A stretch of 64,000 nt of DNA from an uncultured Kordia sp. (lineage in GTDB: Bacteria; Bacteroidota; Bacteroidia; Flavobacteriales; Flavobacteriaceae), in assembly GCF_947489565.1 (NCBI RefSeq), contig NZ_CANLEA010000009.1:183559-247558 (forward strand), written 5' to 3'. Below are positions 28,975 through 37,559 of this stretch, piece after piece. Below the pieces are notes generated by a model, which did no database searches, was not told the origin of the DNA, and saw nothing but the letters and a program-made list of their open reading frames with translations. The translations under genes were made by a program, and so were the position numbers. The stretch's first letter is position 1; every line of letters begins with the position of its first letter.

Positions 28975-29814
28975 ATGAAAAAAATAGCAATACTTTTTAT
29001 AGGAGCATTATTCATGTTAACTTCTTGTGAGGAGACTGAAGCACCTATATACGACGGTAGCCAGACTTTGGCTTACTTTAATGGAACCTCTTCGACTTTA
29101 GAAGTTGAAATCAATGATAGTAACACTATTGATATTGAAATCGGAGCTAGTACTATTTCTACATCTGACAGATCTGTTGCAATTTCTGTTGATGCAGATA
29201 ATACTACTGCTGCAAGTGACATCTACAGTTTCCCATCTACAGTAACTATTCCTGCAGGTGAGTACTTTACAACATTAACTGTAACTGCTGTAGATAACGG
29301 ATTAACTACAACACCAGAAACATTATCATTAAAGATTGATTCAATCGATGATGGTGGAGTTGGAAGTTCAATCACACACTCAGTATCTATCGTAGAAATT
29401 TGTCCAATTGCTGCTACGTTTGCAGTTGGTGATTATACATTAAATTTTGTATCTGGTGGAATTGGAGCTGCAGGTTTTGCACCTGCATTAGGAACAGGAG
29501 TTACTGTTACTTTAGCACCAGGAACTGCTTCTACAGAAAGAATTTTTAACGTGAAATGTTACCCAAGCTTTGGATTCGCGAATCCTCCTGCTGATTTTTC
29601 TTTCAGCTTAGTTTGTGGTACTACAGTAGCTAATGGTATTGTTGAAGGACAAGCATCAGGAGTTGGATGTGGAGGATCAATTGCATTTGGACCATCTACA
29701 CCAGGTACTTATACAGTTGGAGATGACACTAACATGACACTTATTTTTGCAGAAGACACTGCTGAAATCTGTGGTTCTGTAGCTACAACTTCATATACAT
29801 TAACTAAACTATAA
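28975..29814 (+). CDS. Accessory lipoprotein A of SusCD locus 2
   Basis: A 279-residue lipoprotein (lipobox ending at Cys18, MLTSC, followed by EETEAP). The first half resembles a Calx-beta or DUF1735-like sandwich (SVDADNTTAASDIYSFPSTV, then IPAGEYFTTLTVTAVDNGLT). The second half is a Gly/Thr-rich, Cys-containing domain. Likely part of the surface ligand-binding complex. No known family recognised with certainty. It lies 18 bp after susD. Confidence 0.72.
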   Translation: MKKIAILFIGALFMLTSCEETEAPIYDGSQTLAYFNGTSSTLEVEINDSNTIDIEIGASTISTSDRSVAISVDADNTTAASDIYSFPSTVTIPAGEYFTTLTVTAVDNGLTTTPETLSLKIDSIDDGGVGSSITHSVSIVEICPIAATFAVGDYTLNFVSGGIGAAGFAPALGTGVTVTLAPGTASTERIFNVKCYPSFGFANPPADFSFSLVCGTTVANGIVEGQASGVGCGGSIAFGPSTPGTYTVGDDTNMTLIFAEDTAEICGSVATTSYTLTKL

Positions 29815-29825
29815 TCAACCCTGTT

Positions 29826-30671
29826 ATGAAAAAAATCGTAAAATTATTCATCCTACCATTAGTATTGGTACTTACATATAGCTGTGTAAGTGATGATGAT
29901 AGCAGATTTCAAGCAAATCCAGAATCTGGATGGATTGAATTTCCTTCTGCTTCAACTACAACTTCAGTAAATAGTTCATTAGAAACTGTTTCAATTCCTG
30001 TTAATTTTACAGCACCAATTAATCTTAGTAATGTAAGTGTTTCTTATACTATTCAAGATGTATTAGGTAACTCAAGTGATGCTATTTCAGCGTCAGGAAC
30101 AGTTAATATTGCTGCAAATACAAATACAGCGACAATCGACTTAAGTATTGTACCAGGTGCTGATGTTGCATTAGTAGCTTCTGATATCACTTTTGATATC
30201 GTTTTACAAAGTGCTACAAGAGGTATTGGAGTTGGATTATCTGATGGTTCTGCTACAACTGTTCATACAGTAAACTTAGTATGTGACCTTACATTAGACT
30301 TAGGTGGAATGTACAGTGTAACTACTAACTATGGATACCATGATTTCTTACCAAGCTTCAACCCAAATACTGAAGTAATGGAGATCGTTGATAACGGTGA
30401 CGGTACTTTCTTCGTACAAGATTTCTCAGGAGGTCTTTACAATGGAGGTCCTTATAGTGCTGCTTATGGAACTGGTCCAACTAGTATGGATGTAGTATTC
30501 GGAAACTCTTGTAACAAAATCCAATGGGAAGGACAAAGTGACCCTTGGGGAGCTATTATTCCATTAGATGGAGGAGTTAACGAAGTTGATATTGCAACTG
30601 GTGTTGTAACTATCTCTTGGTTCTGTGAAGGATACGGAGAAAACGGAGTATCTGTTTACACACCACTATAG
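29826..30671 (+). CDS. Accessory lipoprotein B of SusCD locus 2
   Basis: A 281-residue lipoprotein (lipobox ending at Cys20, TYSC, then VSDDD, resembling the acidic surface-export signal of Bacteroidota). The N-terminal half is a Calx-beta-like sandwich (ETVSIPVNFTAPINLSNVSV, ASDITFDIVLQSATRG) and the C-terminal half (GMYSVTTNYGYHDFLPSFNP and onward) is aromatic-rich and could bind ligand. It shares its arrangement with the preceding gene but not obvious close identity. Starts 11 bp after it and is followed by a terminator. Confidence 0.72.
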   Translation: MKKIVKLFILPLVLVLTYSCVSDDDSRFQANPESGWIEFPSASTTTSVNSSLETVSIPVNFTAPINLSNVSVSYTIQDVLGNSSDAISASGTVNIAANTNTATIDLSIVPGADVALVASDITFDIVLQSATRGIGVGLSDGSATTVHTVNLVCDLTLDLGGMYSVTTNYGYHDFLPSFNPNTEVMEIVDNGDGTFFVQDFSGGLYNGGPYSAAYGTGPTSMDVVFGNSCNKIQWEGQSDPWGAIIPLDGGVNEVDIATGVVTISWFCEGYGENGVSVYTPL

Positions 30672-30701
30672 TAATTAATATCACATTAATAATACATAGT
30701 A

Positions 30702-30727
30702 AAAACCACCCAATTGGGTGGTTTTTT
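30702..30727 (+). terminator. Terminator after SusCD locus 2
   Basis: Perfect 10-bp stem (AAAACCACCC at 30702-30711 and its complement at 30716-30725) around AATT, followed by T residues. It overlaps the region just upstream of the rlmB promoter. Confidence 0.88.
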
Positions 30728-30731
30728 ATTT

Positions 30732-30739
30732 TATATTTG
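30732..30739 (+). promoter_or_regulatory. Promoter -7 element of rlmB
   Basis: TATATTTG is an exact TANNTTTG match, ending only 4 bp before the rlmB ATG. A transcript from it would start at or within a few bases of the AUG, i.e. be leaderless or nearly so. The -33 part is weak (the nearest TTG lies inside the terminator with a 15-bp spacer). Confidence 0.5.
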
Positions 30740-30743
30740 TCCC

Positions 30744-31481
30744 ATGCAAAACAATAACACACAAATTTTTGGTATAAGAGCTATTATAGAAGCTATTAAC
30801 TCCGGAAGCACAATAGATAAGGTTTTTATTCAAAAAGGTCTTAGAGGCGATTTATTCAATGAATTAGACCACCTTTTAAGAGCAAATGCTATCAGTACTT
30901 CGTTTGTACCACCAGAAAAATTGAATCGACTTACCAAAAAGAATCATCAAGGTGTGATTGCATTAATTTCTCCTGTTGAATTTTACGACTTAGATTCTTT
31001 AGTCCTAAATGTTATTGAATCTGGAAAAGTTCCTACGTTTTTAATTTTAGATCAATTGAGCGATGTTCGTAATTTTGGAGCTATTATTAGAACTGCTGAA
31101 TGTACTGGAGTCGATGGAATTATTATTCAAAAGAAAGGTGGCGCTCCTGTAAATGCAGATGCTGTAAAAACATCAGCTGGTGCCATTTTTAAAATTCCTA
31201 TCTGTAAAGTTGATCATATCAAAGATGCTATTTACCATTTACAAAGTTCAGGGATACAAATTGTAGCGGCAACAGAGAAAACAGAAAACAATGTTTATGA
31301 TATAGATTTCACAGTTCCAGTGGCAATTGTAATGGGATCCGAAGGAAAAGGTGTTTCTCCTTCTATTTTAAAGATAGTAGATCATCACGCAAAGCTTCCT
31401 ATGTATGGCGAAATTGCTTCTTTGAATGTTTCTGTAGCATGCGGAGCGTTTTTATATGAAGTTGTGAGACAAAGATTGTAA
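30744..31481 (+). CDS. rlmB: 23S rRNA (guanosine(2251)-2'-O)-methyltransferase family (TrmH/SpoU class)
   Basis: A 245-residue SPOUT-class methyltransferase. The N-terminal substrate-binding domain (QIFGIRAIIEAINSGSTIDK, NHQGVIALISPV) is followed by the three knot motifs: SDVRNFGAIIRTAECTGVD, IVMGSEGKGVSP and ASLNVSVACGAFLYEVVRQR. This matches RlmB, which methylates G2251 in the P loop of 23S rRNA. Other SpoU members are possible but less likely. The start at 30744 was chosen over an in-frame TTG at 30714 that lies inside the preceding terminator. Its stop lies 3 bp from the stop of the convergent rhomboid gene. Confidence 0.88.
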   Translation: MQNNNTQIFGIRAIIEAINSGSTIDKVFIQKGLRGDLFNELDHLLRANAISTSFVPPEKLNRLTKKNHQGVIALISPVEFYDLDSLVLNVIESGKVPTFLILDQLSDVRNFGAIIRTAECTGVDGIIIQKKGGAPVNADAVKTSAGAIFKIPICKVDHIKDAIYHLQSSGIQIVAATEKTENNVYDIDFTVPVAIVMGSEGKGVSPSILKIVDHHAKLPMYGEIASLNVSVACGAFLYEVVRQRL

Positions 31482-31484
31482 AAA

Positions 31485-32240
31485 CTATTCTTCTTCAGAA
31501 GTTTTAGGGTTTCCTACATAAATATAATTTACTTTGAACCTAGTTGGTAGTATAGGCTTCTCCTCTACTTCATCTGGCAATGTTTCAATAAAGTTTCCGT
31601 TTTCATCAAAATGGCGCATGAATGGATCGTCTTCAGGAACAAATTCTTCCTTTTCCCATTCATACACTTCTTTGCTGTAAACAACTGGTAGAAAAACAGC
31701 CAATAAAAATCCAGTGATGAATCCTCCCAAATGCCCTTCCCAAGAAATATGAGGTTCTATTGGAAATAAATACCACAGCATTCCTCCATAAATAAACATG
31801 ACAATAAGTGAAAGTGCAATAAATCTGTAATATCGAGTAATTACACCTTTAAAAAAGATAAAACTCATCAACACATAAATAAATCCACTTGCGCCTATAT
31901 GATTGGCTTCTCTACCAATAAGCCATGTAATAATTCCGGAACCAAACAAACCGACAATAAAAATGGTCCAACGTTGCGATCGGTAAAAATAAATGACAGC
32001 AGTACTTAATAAAAAGAGCGGAACAGTATTATTCCAAAGGTGACGCATACTTCCATGAATAAAAGGGCTCAATACAACTCCTCGCAATCCTTTTAGTGTC
32101 CTAGGATACACGCCATAGTCATTGAAACGAAATCCAAAACGAACTTCACTCCAATATACCAACCAGATCGAAAAGATAAACAGAAATGGAAGTAAGATCA
32201 CTGCTGGTGTAAATACAAAAGGTTGCTTATTAGAATTCAT
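31485..32240 (-). CDS. Rhomboid-family intramembrane serine protease
   Basis: A 251-residue polytopic membrane protein with about six hydrophobic segments. The family catalytic pair is visible: Ser118 in HIGASGF and His170 in EGHLGG; HLWNNTVP carries the conserved H-x-x-x-N of TM2. The C-terminal about 60 residues are charged and cytoplasmic or periplasmic (EWEKEEFVPEDDPFMRHFDE). Rhomboids cleave transmembrane substrates inside the bilayer; the target is unknown. Confidence 0.92.
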   Translation of the reverse strand: MNSNKQPFVFTPAVILLPFLFIFSIWLVYWSEVRFGFRFNDYGVYPRTLKGLRGVVLSPFIHGSMRHLWNNTVPLFLLSTAVIYFYRSQRWTIFIVGLFGSGIITWLIGREANHIGASGFIYVLMSFIFFKGVITRYYRFIALSLIVMFIYGGMLWYLFPIEPHISWEGHLGGFITGFLLAVFLPVVYSKEVYEWEKEEFVPEDDPFMRHFDENGNFIETLPDEVEEKPILPTRFKVNYIYVGNPKTSEEE

Positions 32241-32352
32241 AGCATATTTTATACAAACTATTCAAAAAATTAGCCAAGATGTACATACATGAAAAATTGT
32301 CATAGCTAGCAACATGTAACTCATTATTAAGGTTTTTCCTCTTAAAAAATAT

Positions 32353-32380
32353 GGAATTCACATATAACTATCTGATTTTT
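32353..32380 (+). promoter_or_regulatory. Promoter-like element before the lipoprotein gene at 32420
   Basis: GGAAT at 32353-32357 and GATTTTT at 32374-32380, 21 bp apart start to start as before both susC genes, with a shared ACATAT between. It ends 39 bp before the start codon. The T-rich box ends in AA here rather than GG, so the match is less good. Confidence 0.4.
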
Positions 32381-32419
32381 AAGCAGTAACTTATAGTGTA
32401 ACCAATAAAACCTAACACC

Positions 32420-33265
32420 ATGAAAAAAAAATCAACACTTACGGTCTTACTAATTTTAGTACTTTTTTCTTGTAATCATGAAGAAAATATGCCTGATAAA
32501 ATAACTCAGGAAGCGAACTTAAAATCTATATACGATTTTGACAATTATGGTATCTCTCATAATCTTGCTATGGACCACATCGCTACGATGCCGAACTTTA
32601 ACAATGCTACATTAGAAGACATTTTCTATTTTGCAGATACCTACACTGACGCTTATTTGAATAATTCTTGTCAATGTAATGATTGGCAAACTCACGAGAT
32701 GCAAATGACCATGTTAGAACAAATGAATGAAGATATGACTACTACTTCAAACATACTTTTAAGCATGAACGTGATTACACCACAAGATGTACCACTAACA
32801 GATATGCTTTTTACCATTTTTGAAAATGCTATTTCTTATGAAAACAATTCCTATAAAAGCATTGAACAGTTTACTGCCGAAATTGAAGCCTTTGAAAATT
32901 TTGTCATGACGAATAACGCCATCGTATATGATCCAAATACTAAAACAGGAAATTATGCCGCCAATATTTTAGGAGCATGTAGCATTGCCAAAAGCAGTTA
33001 TAGCTATTGGGTAAATGCCACACTTGATAATTCTCACCCATGGAACTATCGCTTAACACAATTAAATGCTGCCAATAGAAATGGCAACAAAACTGGAGTA
33101 ATTCAAAAAGGTCTTTTTGGCGATATATGGCGTGGTATTAAAAGAGCTGGAGCTGATGCTGGCGGTTTTTTAGTTGGTGGAGATTGCGGAGGCATTTTAG
33201 ACGGAAGAGATTTAGATTGCGCCATAAAACATGCCAAAAAGAAATCTTCTGGTGTTCGCAGATAG
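32420..33265 (+). CDS. Lipoprotein of unknown function with a cationic, Gly-rich C-terminal tail
   Basis: A 281-residue lipoprotein (lipobox ending at Cys18, VLFSC). The middle is mainly helical and polar, with a CQCND Cys pair at about 92-94. The last 50 residues change character: GLFGDIWRGIKRAGADAGGF, then LVGGDCGGILDGRDLDC and a Lys/Arg-rich end (KHAKKKSSGVRR). Such an amphipathic Gly-rich, basic tail resembles bacteriocin-like or membrane-active peptides, but no processing or immunity gene is nearby. The family could not be named. Confidence 0.7.
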   Translation: MKKKSTLTVLLILVLFSCNHEENMPDKITQEANLKSIYDFDNYGISHNLAMDHIATMPNFNNATLEDIFYFADTYTDAYLNNSCQCNDWQTHEMQMTMLEQMNEDMTTTSNILLSMNVITPQDVPLTDMLFTIFENAISYENNSYKSIEQFTAEIEAFENFVMTNNAIVYDPNTKTGNYAANILGACSIAKSSYSYWVNATLDNSHPWNYRLTQLNAANRNGNKTGVIQKGLFGDIWRGIKRAGADAGGFLVGGDCGGILDGRDLDCAIKHAKKKSSGVRR

Positions 33266-33372
33266 TAGTCTAATTTAAAAATAAGCACATCAGTATCTAG
33301 TTTCTTTTGTAGTTGCAGCATCTTATGCAAACTTCTCACGTATAGTTTGTATAATTGCCTTATTTTTACAGC

Positions 33373-34650
33373 ATGAGTGAACCATTAGCCGAACGCATTC
33401 GCCCAAAAACATTAGAAGACTATATCAGCCAAGAACATTTGGTTGGAGAAACGGGTGTGCTTACACGCCAAATACAGCAAAGTATCATTCCTTCGCTCCT
33501 ACTTTGGGGACCACCAGGAACAGGAAAAACAACCTTGGCAAATATTATTGCGACTACTTCCGACAGACCTTTTTATACGCTTAGCGCAATTAGTTCTGGA
33601 GTAAAAGAAGTACGTGAAGTAATTCAACGTGCCAAACAAGATAATGGTTTGTTTACCACGAAAAACCCTATTTTATTTATTGATGAGATTCACAGATTCA
33701 GTAAATCACAGCAAGACTCATTATTAGGAGCCGTTGAAAAAGGTTGGGTAACACTTATTGGCGCTACCACAGAGAATCCAAGCTTTGAAGTAATTCCTGC
33801 ACTACTGTCGCGTTGTCAAGTATATGTATTGAATCCTTTCGGGAAAGATGATTTGGTAAAGTTATTACAACGTGCCATCAAAGAAGATACAGAGCTTTCC
33901 AAGAAGCAAATTACACTCAAGGAAACGGAAGCCTTGCTCAAACTTTCTGGTGGCGATGCACGAAAATTGCTCAATATTTTTGAATTGCTCATCAATTCTG
34001 AAGGAACTGAAAAAGTTGTCATCACAAACGATTTAGTACTAAGTCGCGTGCAAAAAAACACGGTTTTATACGACAAAACTGGCGAGCAACATTACGATAT
34101 CATTTCAGCATTCATCAAATCTATTCGCGGAAGTGATCCCAATGGTGCTGTATATTGGTTGGCCCGAATGATTGAAGGTGGCGAAGATGTTAAGTTTATC
34201 GCGCGTAGAATGCTAATTTCTGCCAGTGAAGATATCGGAATTGCCAATCCAACTGCTTTAGTGATTGCAACCAATACGTTTCAAGCAGTTTCGATTATTG
34301 GTTATCCAGAAGCACGTATCATTTTAAGTCAATGCGCAGTGTATTTAGCAACTTCTGCAAAAAGCAATGCTTCGTATATGGCCATCAAAAAAGCACAAGC
34401 TATTGTCCGTGAAACAGGCGATTTGTCAGTGCCATTACATTTGCGAAATGCACCAACCAAACTGATGAAAGATTTGGGTTATGGCGAAGATTATAAATAT
34501 TCACACGATTACAATCATAATTTTGTAGCGCAAGAATACCTGCCTGATGAAATTTCAAATACAAAGATTTACGATCCAGGAAGCAGTCCACGGGAAAAAA
34601 GTCTCCGTGATTTCCTAAAAAATCGTTGGCAAGATAAATATGAGTATTAA
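33373..34650 (+). CDS. rarA: Replication-associated recombination protein A (MgsA/WHIP-type AAA+ ATPase)
   Basis: A 425-residue clamp-loader-like AAA+ ATPase acting at stalled replication forks. It has [19 protein letters not shown] (Walker A), [20 protein letters not shown] (Walker B), the [20 protein letters not shown] sensor region and the C-terminal tetramerisation part with VARRM-like [20 protein letters not shown] and [19 protein letters not shown]. Normal length. The start at 33373 ([14 protein letters not shown]) follows TATTTTTA by a few bases, a one-mismatch -7 element. Confidence 0.95.
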   Translation: MSEPLAERIRPKTLEDYISQEHLVGETGVLTRQIQQSIIPSLLLWGPPGTGKTTLANIIATTSDRPFYTLSAISSGVKEVREVIQRAKQDNGLFTTKNPILFIDEIHRFSKSQQDSLLGAVEKGWVTLIGATTENPSFEVIPALLSRCQVYVLNPFGKDDLVKLLQRAIKEDTELSKKQITLKETEALLKLSGGDARKLLNIFELLINSEGTEKVVITNDLVLSRVQKNTVLYDKTGEQHYDIISAFIKSIRGSDPNGAVYWLARMIEGGEDVKFIARRMLISASEDIGIANPTALVIATNTFQAVSIIGYPEARIILSQCAVYLATSAKSNASYMAIKKAQAIVRETGDLSVPLHLRNAPTKLMKDLGYGEDYKYSHDYNHNFVAQEYLPDEISNTKIYDPGSSPREKSLRDFLKNRWQDKYEY

Positions 34651-34657
34651 TTAGATA

Positions 34658-34711
34658 TTAGACCGCTTTGCTACTAGAATTTAGATCGCTTCGCCGTTAG
34701 ATTGCTTCGTC
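34658..34711. repeat. Three degenerate 15-bp direct repeats
   Basis: Copies at 34658-34672, 34681-34695 and 34697-34711 fit TTAGAYYGCTTYGYY. They lie just after the rarA stop. Probably an intergenic repeat family of this lineage; no function visible. Confidence 0.5.
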
Positions 34712-34729
34712 TTTAGATTTTTTTAGCTA

Positions 34730-35215
34730 TTAGTTATTAACTTTTATATTTATACTATCTATTAAAACATTTACTGTTGAAATTAGCTCTTCAGCTAGAA
34801 ATTGAACTGAGTAAATTTCAAGAAATTCATGATCAGAATTACAGTGGTGTTCATCATGACATGTCCAAACAAAACGTATTAGTTCATTGATTTGAAAAAC
34901 AAAAATAGTATACTGATCTATCGTTTCATCCAGACAAAGTAAATGTTTGAAATATTGTGCTTCATCTAAATCACGTTCATTCTGTAGAGTTTTAAAGTCT
35001 TCTTCAACTGATTCACCTTTAAACTTGATGTTCTTAAATCGCTCTTTCTTTATATTGTCAATTAGGCGCTGAAAAGATAAAATATAAGTTGACTAATAAA
35101 CTGATTCGTTAGAAATCATCTTATTTCCCAAATAAAAATTTAAATCTAACACTTCTTGTGATGGATCATTTTTTGTCCATTCGAATGAGATATGTTTCTT
35201 ATTTCCTACGTTCAT
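34730..35215 (-). pseudogene. Disrupted gene with one in-frame TAG, unknown family
   Basis: A continuous minus-strand frame of 162 codons from ATG 35215 to TAA at 34730-34732, broken only by TAG at 35093-35095 (codon 41). The part before reads MNVGNKKHISFEWTKNDPSQ and on to ..NESVY; the part after starts STYILSFQRLIDNIKKERFK and continues for 120 residues with protein-like composition (aromatics, helices, a TCHDEHHC Cys/His cluster). No frameshift is needed to join the parts, so this is a recent nonsense change, a sequencing error, or a read-through. It is the same strand as, and 45 bp after, the gene ending at 35261. The product is not recognised. Confidence 0.7.
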
Positions 35216-35260
35216 ATTTGTTTCATTTTTTGGCAAGAGAACGTACTCAAAAAAATGAAC

Positions 35261-36064
35261 TTAAAACTTAATATCTAATTCCTTCTTTTTTGTTCCTTCT
35301 CCAGAAGATTTCGACAAAATCCACTTTCCGTTTTCTTTATACACGGTTGCGTCTTGTCCTTTGACTAAATATACATTTGGAACACCTGTTTTCAGTAGAA
35401 TCATCACTACTTTAGGCGTCGTATCTACCAATTGATATCCGTTTTCAATTGGTTGCGCATATAGAACGGTTTTAGCAGAAGATTCAGTAACTGTCTTCAC
35501 CATTGGTTTTTCAGCAACAGTTTCCTTTACAGTTTCCTCAACTTTCGCCTTGGTTTCCACAACTTTTTTAGGTGCTTCCTCAACAACAGATACAGGCGGT
35601 GGCGGTGGCGGAACTTCCACTACTTCTTTTTTCTTAGGTTCATACGAATAATTTGTAGCTTGAATACTCTCAAAAGCGCTTCGCAATGCTTGATTATACG
35701 CTTTCTCGTAGGCTTTAATTTTTGAACGTCCAATAGGAGTTTCTAGAATGATCTTATTCGAACAATCGCGGATTATGAAAGACATTTTTGTTGTAAAAAT
35801 GTTAGAATCGTTTTTAATATCAACATACATTCCCATGCAACGATCGTCCCCTAATTCTTTTGGGAAATCTTCAGTATCGTATAATACGACGAAACCTTCT
35901 TTTTTAAATAAATGGCGCACTAAAGTGTTAACACGATATTTATCATGCTTCTTTAAAAAGTCAAATTTATAAGGAACAACTACGTATTTGTAATTATTTA
36001 GTTCTTGCGAAAAACAAGAAAATGCAATTAAAAGAAAAACAACACTTGCCAAAAAACGTTTCAT
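35261..36064 (-). CDS. Secreted protein with a proline/valine/lysine-rich linker, unknown function
   Basis: A 267-residue protein with a signal peptide (about 20 residues, ..CFSQ). An N-terminal domain of about 120 residues (YKYVVVPYKFDFLKKHDKYR, HLFKKEGFVVLYDTEDFPKE) resembles proteins that form a two-domain periplasmic fold but no family is named. A central low-complexity linker has PPPPPPVSVVEEAPKKVVET. The C-terminal part (NVYLVKGQDATVYKENGKWI) ends in a basic KKKELDIKF. It follows the gene ending at 36117 by 52 bp and may share its operon. Confidence 0.7.
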   Translation of the reverse strand: MKRFLASVVFLLIAFSCFSQELNNYKYVVVPYKFDFLKKHDKYRVNTLVRHLFKKEGFVVLYDTEDFPKELGDDRCMGMYVDIKNDSNIFTTKMSFIIRDCSNKIILETPIGRSKIKAYEKAYNQALRSAFESIQATNYSYEPKKKEVVEVPPPPPPVSVVEEAPKKVVETKAKVEETVKETVAEKPMVKTVTESSAKTVLYAQPIENGYQLVDTTPKVVMILLKTGVPNVYLVKGQDATVYKENGKWILSKSSGEGTKKKELDIKF

Positions 36065-36116
36065 CTGTATATTTTTTTCTGTTAGGCTTCCAAATTAAGA
36101 ATTTTATTGGAATTGA

Positions 36117-37544
36117 CTACTTTTTCTCCATCGGAAAAATATAATTAAAGCCCAATTGTAACGAAGCGTAATTGGATTTGGCCAGATTTTGATATTCCAG
36201 TAGATTATCTGCCATAATATAGAAGTTTATATTTCCAACATGCGTAGACAGTCCAACACCAACATTGGTCTTTGAAAATCCATCAACAGTATACGTTACT
36301 TTTCCACTTAAAAAATTAAATAACTGTCGGCGATAAAATGCAGAAAGCGAAAATTGTGGACGTCTTGATCTTCCAATAGCAAACAATTGCAATCCTGCTT
36401 CATTTAAATAATCGCCTTCATCTGCCGTACAATTGCACTCTTTGATGGTTTTCTTTCCATAACGATACGAAACCGAACCATTCAATTTTGGTGAACGCCA
36501 GGATATATAATTTTTCGAAATTGTATCTAGTTCAAATAAATCATCAAATGTATCTGAGATTTCCTGCCAGTATTCGTCTGCCGTTTGTCCAGAACCATTG
36601 TTCGGAAATAACGGATTGACACCTTCAAAGCTGTATTCTCCTTTCAATGTATACGTTTCTACATCTTTGGTATGGTAAATAAACCCTAAATCTTGAACGC
36701 TTCCTGTAACAGTCCATTGTTCTTTTGGATGATACGTAAAACCAAAATCGAGTCCTAAACCTAAATTTCCACCAAAAAGTACACGCTTGCGCAATTCTTT
36801 GATCGCTTTTTTATTCCAATCGTTTTGTCCATCATTATCCAAATCAATTAGAGAAGCATAGCCAGACGTTTGAAACTGTAGATCTAAATCAAAGTTGTGA
36901 TTGTAAAAGTTATTGGTTCCTTCTTCCGTAATAAAACTTCCTTTATTGTTAGTGGATTTAAAATTAAGTAGACTTGAATAAATTTTTCCACGAAAACCAT
37001 AGGTGAATTTTTTGTTCACTTTCGTTGTCAGACCTACATGCAAGACTGAAATCAACTCACCTTTACCATTTAAATCACCGAGATCAAACCTGCGTCCAAT
37101 ATTATTCTGATTTCCTTCAAAGGCAAGAATGGCGTAATCTCTTGGGTAATAAAAATGTACATCTAATTCTTGATACAATCCGAAAGACAAGTATTTGTTT
37201 GGTTCATAAGAATTTCCAAAGGCAAATCCGCCACTCAAAATTTCCAATTGTTGGTTGATTGTGAAATAGTCATTTCGATCTAAGTTATAGACAACACGGC
37301 GCAATTTATCATTAAAATTCACTCCATTATCTGCAAACAAATCATACGCGGTTACTCCAGAAGCTCCAGCACTCGCATGAATGTGCGATAATAACGGAAC
37401 TCCAACATGCCATTTATAATTTACCTCTGTACCAGGATTGAGCAGCAGTGACTGTGGGATATCAGTATAGTTATACAGCAATTGCTTGTTTTGAGCAAAC
37501 GCAAAACTAGTCAGAAGTAAGAATATGAAACTGAGTTTTTTCAA
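36117..37544 (-). CDS. Outer-membrane beta-barrel protein (DUF5723-like)
   Basis: A 475-residue protein with a signal peptide (about 17 residues, ..FAFAQ) and alternating amphipathic beta strands ending near the C-terminus (GFNYIFPMEKK). Start NKQLLYNYTDIPQSLLLNPG and the repeated mentions of barrel-like strands (for example FSLSAFYRRQLFNFLSGKVT) are like the DUF5723 family or PorP/SprF-type barrels, which anchor or secrete gliding or T9SS parts in Bacteroidota. It lies 15 bp after the lipoprotein gene at 38114. Family assignment is moderate. Confidence 0.65.
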   Translation of the reverse strand: MKKLSFIFLLLTSFAFAQNKQLLYNYTDIPQSLLLNPGTEVNYKWHVGVPLLSHIHASAGASGVTAYDLFADNGVNFNDKLRRVVYNLDRNDYFTINQQLEILSGGFAFGNSYEPNKYLSFGLYQELDVHFYYPRDYAILAFEGNQNNIGRRFDLGDLNGKGELISVLHVGLTTKVNKKFTYGFRGKIYSSLLNFKSTNNKGSFITEEGTNNFYNHNFDLDLQFQTSGYASLIDLDNDGQNDWNKKAIKELRKRVLFGGNLGLGLDFGFTYHPKEQWTVTGSVQDLGFIYHTKDVETYTLKGEYSFEGVNPLFPNNGSGQTADEYWQEISDTFDDLFELDTISKNYISWRSPKLNGSVSYRYGKKTIKECNCTADEGDYLNEAGLQLFAIGRSRRPQFSLSAFYRRQLFNFLSGKVTYTVDGFSKTNVGVGLSTHVGNINFYIMADNLLEYQNLAKSNYASLQLGFNYIFPMEKK

Positions 37545-37559
37545 AGAGTGAGCAATTAA

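Noticed and set aside
30714..30743. Upstream TTG start for rlmB
   Set aside because: It lies in the stem of the preceding terminator and upstream of the -7 element; the ATG at 30744 gives the normal N-terminus.
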